Source of the DNA: a bacterium
GTDB lineage: Bacteria; Chloroflexota; Dehalococcoidia; Tepidiformales; Tepidiformaceae
Direction: 5' to 3'
NCBI GenBank assembly: GCA_945861295.1
Contig: CAMAUF010000025.1
Span: forward strand, 1-12,333
Length of the DNA stretch: 12,333 nucleotides
The position numbers and the translations under genes were made by a program. The notes below the pieces were generated by a model that had not been told where the DNA came from, did not search any database, and was given only the letters and a program-made list of their open reading frames with translations. Of the stretch, positions 6,914-12,333 are shown piece after piece; within the stretch, counting starts at the first letter, position 1, and each line of letters starts with the position of its first letter.

Positions 6914-6942
6914 TTGACCCGGCCGATTGGCCTCGTCAGCAT
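6914..6942 (+). promoter_or_regulatory. Weak candidate promoter upstream of the P450 gene
   Basis: TTGACC (6914-6919, 5 of 6 to TTGACA) is followed after 17 bases by CAGCAT (6937-6942, 3 of 6 to TATAAT). The spacer contains GGCC-GATT-GGCC, a small inverted repeat. If real, the P450 would have its own promoter in addition to readthrough from the SDR gene. The -10 is poor, so this is a low-confidence call. Confidence 0.25.
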
Positions 6943-6978
6943 CAGCTACACACGCTCGCCCAACCAGAGGTTGCGATA

Positions 6979-8250
6979 ATGACCGAGGATTCCGCCAACA
7001 GCCCCATTGAGCTCACCCTGCTCGACCCCGAAATCCAGCGGTGCCCCTACCCGGCCTACGAAACGCTGCGCAATGAGGCGCCGGTCTACCGCGACCCGGT
7101 CAAGGGCTTCTATGTCGTCACCCGCTACGAGGACGTGCGGCGGGTCGTGCTCGAAACTGAGACGTTCTCAAGTTCGCTCAAGGCCGGCAAGAACCTCCAT
7201 CCCGAGCGCAATGCGCGAATCCGCGCCCTCTATGAAGCGAAGGGGTGGGTGCCTGGGCCGACGCTCTCCGGTCGCGCCGAACCCGCGCATCGCGAACTGC
7301 GGGCCGTCATGGACGAACCGTTCCGGCCGGCCCGCATCCGCAGCCTTGACCCCTACCTGAAGGAGACGGTCGACACGCTCTTCGCGGCGCTGTTGCCGGC
7401 GGGCGAATGCGATTGGGTGCGCCAATTCGCCATCCCGCTCCCGCTGACCGTGATCTGTCACGAAATGGGCGCCAACCCCGACGATATCTGGCGGATCAAG
7501 GGATGGGTCGACGCCTGGATCACGCGCATCGGCGCTATGCAGACCGAGGACGAAGAGCTCTGGTCGGTCGAAATGGAGATCGAGGCCCAACACTACTTCC
7601 AGCCGATCTTCGATCGCCTCCGCCGCGAGCCCGACGGCACCTTCCTTTCGCACATCGTCAACTCAATCATCCCCGAATGGGGCCGGGGGCTGAACGAGAA
7701 CGAACTGCACGCCGAGATGATGGCTGACACCTTCGCGGCCGGCGCGGAGACGACCGCAAGCGCCATCGCCTCGGGGATGCGACTGCTGATCGAGAACCCC
7801 GAAATATGGAAGCGGCTCAAGTCGGACCCGGAGAAACACGTCCGGCCGTTCGTCGAAGAAATTGTGCGGCTCGAATCGCCGACCCAGGGCCTCATGCGGG
7901 TGACGGCCAAGGACGTCACGCTGCACGGCGTCACGATCCCGGCGGGCTCGCTCGTCAACGCGCGCTTCGCCGCCGCCAATCGCGACGAGCGCCAGTTCGA
8001 ATGCCCGGAGGAGGTCGACCTCGAACGCCGCAACGCCGCGACGCATATGGCCTTCGGCGCGGGCACGCACCACTGCATGGGCGCGCCGCTCGCCCGCCGC
8101 GAACTCTTCATCACGTTCATGGAGGTGGCCGAACGGCTGGACGAGATCTGGTTCCTGCCCGGCAAGAACGATTTCGCCGTCCACCCCAGCCTGCTCCTGC
8201 GCGGGCTCAAGGCGCTCCACATCGGCTTCACGCCGAGCGTCGGCCACTAA
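6979..8250 (+). CDS. Cytochrome P450
   Basis: The 423-residue soluble protein has the length and motifs of a bacterial class I P450, with no N-terminal membrane anchor. The N-terminus has CPYPAYETLRNEAPVYRDP and YVVTRYEDVRRVV. The I-helix oxygen-activation motif is AGAETT (254-259), with Glu257 in the place of the more common Asp. The K-helix ExxR is E294-R297 (EEIVRLESP). The haem-binding loop is FGAGTHHCMG (359-368) with proximal ligand Cys366. It is expected to hydroxylate a small organic molecule using electrons from a ferredoxin and reductase, neither of which is in this window. ATG 6979 has GAGG 8 bases upstream. It follows the SDR gene on the same strand. Subfamily and substrate cannot be told from the sequence. 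Confidence 0.96.
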   Translation: MTEDSANSPIELTLLDPEIQRCPYPAYETLRNEAPVYRDPVKGFYVVTRYEDVRRVVLETETFSSSLKAGKNLHPERNARIRALYEAKGWVPGPTLSGRAEPAHRELRAVMDEPFRPARIRSLDPYLKETVDTLFAALLPAGECDWVRQFAIPLPLTVICHEMGANPDDIWRIKGWVDAWITRIGAMQTEDEELWSVEMEIEAQHYFQPIFDRLRREPDGTFLSHIVNSIIPEWGRGLNENELHAEMMADTFAAGAETTASAIASGMRLLIENPEIWKRLKSDPEKHVRPFVEEIVRLESPTQGLMRVTAKDVTLHGVTIPAGSLVNARFAAANRDERQFECPEEVDLERRNAATHMAFGAGTHHCMGAPLARRELFITFMEVAERLDEIWFLPGKNDFAVHPSLLLRGLKALHIGFTPSVGH

Positions 8251-8253
8251 AGC

Positions 8254-8268
8254 ACGCGCCCGGCGCGT
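8254..8268. terminator. Perfect palindrome at the P450/gpx convergent junction, possible bidirectional stop
   Basis: ACGCGCC-C-GGCGCGT is a perfect 7-bp inverted repeat around one base. It fills the 17-base gap between the convergent P450 and glutathione peroxidase genes and reaches the last base of the peroxidase stop codon. As RNA it would form a strong GC hairpin (loop of at least 3 after opening the top pair) on either strand. No U-tract follows on either side, so factor-independent termination is uncertain; it could instead stabilise 3' ends. Confidence 0.4.
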
Positions 8269-8744
8269 CACGCGCCCAGCAGTTCCTCGACCTTCGCGAC
8301 CAGCGCCGCGTCGTCTGGGGTGACCATCGGCAGGAACTTCGCGGCGAGCTTGCCCTGGCGGTCGACAACGTACTTCTGGAAGTTCCACTGGACGTCGCCC
8401 CCGATCGGCTCGGGCTGCGTCGTGATCGCCGCGTAGAGCGGATGGATGTCGTCGCCCTTGACGCTGATTTTCGAGAAGAGCGGGAAGGTGACGTGGTAGT
8501 TGGCGTCGCAGAACGTCGCGATCTCGTCGTCGGTGCCGGGCTCCTGGCCCATGAAGTTGTTCGCCGGGAAGCCGAGGATCTCGAGGCCGCGGTCATGGTA
8601 GCGCTCGTAGAGGGCTTGGAGGCCGGCGTATTGCGGCGTCAGCCCGCACTTGCTTGCGACGTTGACGACCAGCAGCACGCGCCCGGCGTAGTCAGCCAGC
8701 GTGGCATCGGCGCCATCGATCGTCTTGAGGGGCAGGTTCAGCAT
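8268..8744 (-). CDS. Glutathione peroxidase family protein, cysteine type (probably thioredoxin-dependent)
   Basis: This 158-residue cytoplasmic protein belongs to the GPx branch of the thioredoxin fold and should reduce hydrogen or organic peroxides. The peroxidatic residue is Cys33 in VNVASKCGLTPQY, so it is a cysteine rather than a selenocysteine enzyme. The active-site tetrad is completed by Gln67 (FPANNFMGQEPG), Trp120 and Asn121 (WNFQKYVVD). Cys79 (EIATFCDANYHVTFPLF) sits where the resolving Cys of two-Cys, thioredoxin-using members lies, so thioredoxin is the likelier electron donor (inference). Length is typical. ATG 8744 has GGAGG 7 bases upstream. It lies 109 bases after the CoA-transferase gene on the same strand and may be co-transcribed; I see no convincing promoter in that gap. 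Its presence implies exposure to oxygen. Confidence 0.95.
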   Translation of the reverse strand: MLNLPLKTIDGADATLADYAGRVLLVVNVASKCGLTPQYAGLQALYERYHDRGLEILGFPANNFMGQEPGTDDEIATFCDANYHVTFPLFSKISVKGDDIHPLYAAITTQPEPIGGDVQWNFQKYVVDRQGKLAAKFLPMVTPDDAALVAKVEELLGA

Positions 8745-8853
8745 TTCTTGGCCTCCGGTGGTGAGTTAGCTGAGGTTCGCACGCCTGCGGGATTCGGTCG
8801 AAGCAGGCGGCGGTTGGCTTCCGGCACGATTGTGCACCGATTCAAGAATCGCC

Positions 8854-10173
8854 CTACGGGTAGAAGAGGCCTCGCGCCGCCTTCCGCAGCTCCGCGCGGA
8901 AATCCGGGTGCGCGACGCTGATCAGCTCTTCCGCCCGTTGGCGCACGCTCTTGCCCAACAGCCGCGCGATCCCATATTCCGTCACAACCGTGTCCGCGAT
9001 CTCGCGCGGGATCGACACGACCTGGCCCGCCGCGAACTGCGGCGTGATCGTCGACATTGTGCCCTTCTGCGCCGTCGATGGCGTCACGCAGACGTAGCGG
9101 CCCTTCGGCGCCAAGTAGGCCCCGATCGCGAACGCGAGATGCCCGCCAATGCCCGCGTAAATCCGCGGACCGATCGTGTAGACCGCGATTTGCCCGCTGA
9201 AATCGACGCCGAGACCGCCGTTGATCGCGACGATGTTCTCGTTCTTGGCCACATTTCGCGGGTCCAGCAGGTACTCGATGCTGTACGCCTCGAACATGCG
9301 GTTGCCATACACCTTGGCGCGTTCGGCCGGCGTGTTGCCGATCAGTGTCGCTACGAACCGGCCAGGATGCAGCGCCGATGTCCGGCCGGTAAACACGCCC
9401 TGTTCGACCAGCGGCACAAGCCCCTGCACCGTCAGTTCGCCGAAGTACGAAAGCTCTTGGCGCCCCTTGAAGAGCCCGTGGTGCACCATGCCGGTCGTGT
9501 GCGAGCCGGTGCCGATCTGGACCGTGTCGCCGTCCTTGACCAACGTGTTCGTGTAATGCGCGAGGCCTTCGTCGGCCTTGTCGTAGTCCGGCGGCAGGAC
9601 CGCCATCGGGCGTTCATCGAGGAAGAAGTGGTCGATCTCGGTGACGTGCAGCCAGGTGTCACCGAAGGTCTCGCCAATCAGCGGGTTCATTGCGGCGGCG
9701 ACGCGTTTCGCCCGCCGCGCCACTGGCACGCTGTCCCAGACGTTTGGGCCGACGCAGACGAAGCCTTTTTCGTTCGGGGGCGAAGTCGTGATCTGGGCGA
9801 GGTCGATCTCCCACGCCTCTTCCCGCCCCGCATCGATGCCCTTGTGTCCGCCAACGAGCCAGAACGGCTGGTAATCGATGACGCGCGCCTCCAGGCCAGG
9901 CCGTGAGTAGGCGTTGCCGAACTGATCCTGGTACCAGAAGGCTTCGCTCGCCTCGGGCGTCATGATCTCGGGCGCGGGAAGCGCGAGGCCACGGACCTGC
10001 ACGCCGCGCAGTTGGTCCTTCCGCGCCACCAGCGCCGAGACGAACTGCGGTGACCCGTGGACCGGCGGAAAGATCACATGATCGCCGGAGCGGACGGTCG
10101 CGGCGGCCCCTTCGGCCGTGCAGAGACGTTCCTCGTACCAGGCCCGCCAATCGACGGTGTAGTTCGCGCGCAT
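8854..10173 (-). CDS. Acetyl-CoA hydrolase / 4-hydroxybutyrate CoA-transferase family protein
   Basis: The 439-residue protein aligns by eye to class I CoA-transferases of the acetyl-CoA hydrolase/AbfT type, which move CoA between acyl groups through a glutamyl-CoA thioester. Glu246 (YFGELTVQGLVPLVEQGV) falls where the catalytic Glu lies in AbfT-like enzymes (IHTEMFSDGVVDLVEKGV). The C-terminal domain has LLDPRNVAKNENIVAINGG, DFSGQ, IGPRIYAGIGG, TPSTAQKGTMSTI, VVTEYGIARLLGKS and RAEELISVAHPDFR. It departs from the usual GGQxDFxxGA loop, reading GGHLAFAIGA (343-352). Substrate is unknown; 4-hydroxybutyrate, acetate or propionate are typical of relatives. ATG 10173 has GGGGAGGG 7 bases upstream. 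It is divergent from the HigBA-like pair and upstream of gpx on the same strand. Confidence 0.9.
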   Translation of the reverse strand: MRANYTVDWRAWYEERLCTAEGAAATVRSGDHVIFPPVHGSPQFVSALVARKDQLRGVQVRGLALPAPEIMTPEASEAFWYQDQFGNAYSRPGLEARVIDYQPFWLVGGHKGIDAGREEAWEIDLAQITTSPPNEKGFVCVGPNVWDSVPVARRAKRVAAAMNPLIGETFGDTWLHVTEIDHFFLDERPMAVLPPDYDKADEGLAHYTNTLVKDGDTVQIGTGSHTTGMVHHGLFKGRQELSYFGELTVQGLVPLVEQGVFTGRTSALHPGRFVATLIGNTPAERAKVYGNRMFEAYSIEYLLDPRNVAKNENIVAINGGLGVDFSGQIAVYTIGPRIYAGIGGHLAFAIGAYLAPKGRYVCVTPSTAQKGTMSTITPQFAAGQVVSIPREIADTVVTEYGIARLLGKSVRQRAEELISVAHPDFRAELRKAARGLFYP

Positions 10174-10262
10174 TCGGCCACCCTCCCCAGTGCTCCGGCA
10201 AGGCTGGACTCTCGAAGCGGGAAGGGCAAGCCAGAGCGCCGCGGCTGGCAGGCCGTGGGAGA

Positions 10263-10589
10263 TGGCTCCAAGGCCTCGATAAGAAGACCCTGACTCGGTT
10301 CCGTTGGTCCATGGAACAACTCCGGGAGCGCAATCTTCGGGCCCACGAGCCGCTCGTAAGACACTTGGAAGGCGACCTCTGGGAGCTTCGCGAGGAGAGT
10401 CAAACGAACATTTACCGTGTCGTGTACTTCTTCTTCACTGGTCGTCGTATTGTGCTGTTGCACGGCTTCCAGAAGAAGACCCGCCGTACACCGCGCAACG
10501 AGTTCAACACTGCTAGAACGAGGCAACGGGAGTTCATTGATCGGAACGAACCCGATTCACGGCGCACTGGAGGGGTGATGGATGGATGA
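10263..10589 (+). pseudogene. HigB/RelE-type (phage Gp49-like) toxin, N-terminus lost
   Basis: Family homology begins abruptly at Trp codon 10263 (WLQGLDKKTLTRFRW) and continues through LVRHLEGDLWELREESQTNI, YRVVYFFFTGRRIVLLHGFQ and KKTRRTPRNEF to TGA 10587-10589. This is the body of the PF05973-type HigB-like mRNA interferase, ribosome-dependent in known relatives. The usual first ~15-20 residues, with the first beta strand, are absent. In this frame there is no ATG, GTG or TTG between 10050 and 10311. GTG 10050 would overlap the divergent CoA-transferase by 124 bases and encode an Arg-rich non-family stretch; ATG 10311 would delete about a third of the fold and lacks a ribosome site. A frameshift near 10262 is possible but I could not rebuild a normal N-terminus. 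The region looks lower in GC than its flanks. It overlaps the antitoxin start by 8 bases. Confidence 0.72.
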
Positions 10590-10914
10590 GAGCCAAATCA
10601 CAGGATCGCAGCGCTACGAGGCGTTTTGGGCGAAGCAGTTCCAGAACCCCGAGTTCGCCCGCCTCTATGCCGAGGAGGCAGAGAAGAAATCGCTGTGGCT
10701 CGCCCTTGTGGAGGCGCGCCAGGCGCCAGGCCTCACGCAGGCGCAGGTCGCGGAGCGTCTCGGTCTCACGACACGAAAGGTCGCCCGGATGGAACAGCAC
10801 GGCTACGAGTCCTGCTCCGTGGACACACTGCGGCGCTATGTCCGCGCCCTCGGCGAAGGCTATGAAGTGTGCATAACCATTCACCTCCCGGCCAGCGCCC
10901 CGGCGTCCGCGTAA
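10582..10914 (+). CDS. HigA-type XRE-family helix-turn-helix antitoxin
   Basis: The 110-residue protein has a Cro/CI-type helix-turn-helix at about residues 40-98: LVEARQAPGLTQAQVAERLG, LTTRKVARMEQHG, and VDTLRRYVRALGEGYEVCI, the layout of HigA antitoxins, which bind their toxin and repress their own promoter. The first ~38 residues (with NPEFARLYAEEAEKKS) are the linker typical of this toxin-first arrangement. ATG 10582 has GGAGGGG 6 bases upstream and overlaps the toxin stop by 8 bases, implying translational coupling. Although the toxin looks broken, this frame shows no defect. It converges on gyrA with a 15-base gap. DNA target sites were not identified. Confidence 0.88.
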   Translation: MDESQITGSQRYEAFWAKQFQNPEFARLYAEEAEKKSLWLALVEARQAPGLTQAQVAERLGLTTRKVARMEQHGYESCSVDTLRRYVRALGEGYEVCITIHLPASAPASA

Positions 10915-10929
10915 TCGTCCGGCAGGGAC

Positions 10930-12333
10930 TTACGCCTCCGGGAGCGCTGCCTGCCCATTCGGGCTGGCTTCCGGCGCCGCGACCACGCCGCTGGTGGCGA
11001 CCGTTTCCTCAGCGGCCTTCTTGCCTTTGTCGTCCTCGACGGCGAACGTCGCGATGCTAGCGACGACGTCCCCCTCGGCGACGCTGAAGACGCTGACGCC
11101 CTGCGTGTTGCGGCCGATCCGGCTGATGCTCTCCACCCGCGTCCGGATGACGATTCCGTCCTTCGAAACGAGCAGCAGCCCGTGGCGCGGGTCGACGGTC
11201 TTGCAGGCCGCGAGCTTGCCGGTCCGGTCGGTGATGTTGAGCGTCTTGACGCCGAGTCCGCCCCGCCCTTGCACGGGATACTCGCTCAGCGGCGTGCGCT
11301 TGCCGAAGCCTCGCTCCGAAATGATCAGGAGGTCGACGCCGTCCTCCAACGTTTCGACACCGACAACATACACGCCCGTCCCGAGCCTCATTCCACGGAC
11401 CCCGCCCGACTCGCGGCTGGCATCACGGAGGTCGTCGATCTTGAACCGGATCGCCATCCCATCGCTGGAGATCAGAAGCACGTGGGTCTCATCGGTGGCC
11501 AGCTTGGCAGCGATCAACTGGTCTTTCTCATCGAGGCGCATGGCCTTCTTGCCGGGCCGCCGCACCTCTTCGAACTCGCTCAGTTTCGTCTTCTTGATCA
11601 CGCCTTCACGGGTCGCGAGCAACATGAAATCGGAGCTATAGTCCGCCACCGCGACGATAGCGGTGACCCGTTCGCCCGTCTCCATCTCGATCAAGTTGAC
11701 CACCGGCGTGCCCTTCGATTGCTTCTTGAGGTCCGGCACATCGTAGGCGCGGAGATGATAGACCTTGCCCTTGTCGGAGAAGAAGAGGAGATTGTCGTGG
11801 CTGTCGCAAACGACGAGCTTCATGACAGCGTCTTCTTCGCGGATCTGCGCGCCGCGGCTGCCCTTGCCACCACGCTGCTGCACGCGGAACTCTTCGAGCG
11901 CCATTCGCTTGATGTAGTTCCGGCTGCTGACGGTGATGACGCTCTCCTGATGTGGGACGAGGTCCTCTTCTTTGAAGTCTTCGGGGTCAGACTCCACGAT
12001 CTCCGTTCGCCGGATGTCACCGTACTTCTTCTTGATTTCGGCGGCGTCGTCTTTGATCAGTTGGTCGATCTTGCGCGGGTTGGCGAGCAGATCTTCGAGG
12101 TACCCAATTCGCTTGACCAGTTCTTCGAATTCGTCGAGGAGCTGCTGGCGTTCGAGCTGGGCCAAGCGGCGGAGCTGAAGTTCGAGGATCGCCCGCGCTT
12201 GCAGCTCACTGAAGGTGAAGGGGTTGGAGCGGGTGAGCTGGTTGCGAATGTTGGCGGGAGTGCTCGCCGGCAGCCGTTCGCCCTTCACGATCCCGATGCC
12301 TTGCAAGAGGTCGCGGGCGTTCTCGGCCGATTC
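10930..12333 (-). CDS. gyrA: DNA gyrase subunit A, C-terminal part (5' end outside window)
   Basis: 467 residues are visible and the gene continues past base 12333, so the active-site Tyr and quinolone-resistance region are not seen. The first part is the tower/coiled-coil end of the breakage-reunion domain (FSELQARAILELQLRRLAQL, then a long helix to about DIRRTEIV). The C-terminal DNA-wrapping beta-pinwheel follows, with recognisable blades starting around SRNYIKRM, LVVCDSHDNLLFFSDKGKVY, FMLLATREGVIKKTKLSEF, VLLISSDGMAIRFK, LLIISERGFGKRTPLSEYP and LLLVSKDGIVIRTRV. The GyrA box is QQRGGKG (bases 11860-11880), which favours GyrA over ParC; E. coli has QRRGGKG. The gene ends in an Ala/Glu-rich tail. 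The nearest in-frame start-like codon (TTG 12306) is internal. It converges on the HigA-like gene. Confidence 0.95.
   Translation of the reverse strand, partial: ESAENARDLLQGIGIVKGERLPASTPANIRNQLTRSNPFTFSELQARAILELQLRRLAQLERQQLLDEFEELVKRIGYLEDLLANPRKIDQLIKDDAAEIKKKYGDIRRTEIVESDPEDFKEEDLVPHQESVITVSSRNYIKRMALEEFRVQQRGGKGSRGAQIREEDAVMKLVVCDSHDNLLFFSDKGKVYHLRAYDVPDLKKQSKGTPVVNLIEMETGERVTAIVAVADYSSDFMLLATREGVIKKTKLSEFEEVRRPGKKAMRLDEKDQLIAAKLATDETHVLLISSDGMAIRFKIDDLRDASRESGGVRGMRLGTGVYVVGVETLEDGVDLLIISERGFGKRTPLSEYPVQGRGGLGVKTLNITDRTGKLAACKTVDPRHGLLLVSKDGIVIRTRVESISRIGRNTQGVSVFSVAEGDVVASIATFAVEDDKGKKAAEETVATSGVVAAPEASPNGQAALPEA

Noticed and set aside
4168..6942. A 924-codon open frame on the minus strand crossing the SDR, the intergenic regions and the monooxygenase
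   Set aside because: It runs antisense to two clear genes and is Arg/Asp/His-rich with no family motifs except its last 83 residues, which are the separate antitoxin starting at 4419. It is a GC-driven shadow.
8268..8744. Selenocysteine-type glutathione peroxidase
   Set aside because: The peroxidatic codon gives Cys33, not an in-frame TGA, so no SECIS element is expected.
10050..10262. GTG 10050 as the true start of the HigB-like toxin
   Set aside because: It would place 124 bases antisense within the CoA-transferase start and add about 70 Arg-rich residues absent from the family.

Overview
This is a gene-dense, high-GC bacterial window (about two-thirds G+C by eye) that mixes core information-processing genes with accessory catabolic and redox genes. 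No gene-free stretch exceeds 300 bases; the longest gaps are 4420-4551, 5973-6102, 8745-8853 and 10174-10262. I saw no tRNA, rRNA, CRISPR array or insertion sequence. An aerobic, metabolically versatile Chloroflexota (Dehalococcoidia/SAR202-like) fits the mix of luciferase-like monooxygenase, P450, SDR, CoA-transferase and apparently leaderless promoters. That placement is inference; an actinobacterial-type genome is not excluded.

Layout. 1-118 (+) is the C-terminal end of a sensor histidine kinase. 169-3706 (-) is the pheS-pheT operon for both phenylalanyl-tRNA synthetase subunits, with a TATACT box almost touching the pheS start. 3787-4419 (-) is a VapBC-type toxin-antitoxin pair that looks decayed: the PIN toxin is split by a one-base shift at an A6 run (T6 on the + strand), its first catalytic Asp is Glu, and the antitoxin seems to have lost its usual stop. 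4552-5547 (+) is a luciferase-like flavin monooxygenase. 5577-5972 (-) is a Rid-family protein lacking the catalytic Arg. 6103-8250 (+) is an SDR dehydrogenase followed by a cytochrome P450. 8268-8744 (-) is a Cys-type glutathione peroxidase, and 8854-10173 (-) an acetyl-CoA hydrolase/CoA-transferase family protein. 10263-10914 (+) is a HigBA-type pair in which the toxin has no usable start and has lost its N-terminal part while the antitoxin is intact. 10930-12333 (-) is the C-terminal part of gyrA, running off the right edge.

How the genes relate. pheS and pheT encode one enzyme. The SDR and P450 are co-directional and could be one oxidation unit (hydroxylation followed by alcohol oxidation), with the monooxygenase, Rid protein and CoA-transferase as nearby accessory catabolic genes; no ferredoxin or reductase for the P450 is present. 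The most notable observation is that two unrelated toxin-antitoxin loci about 6 kb apart, one beside pheS and one beside gyrA, both carry a damaged toxin and a readable antitoxin. A second is the recurrence of -10-like hexamers 7-9 bases before start codons. I found no convincing wholly new system.
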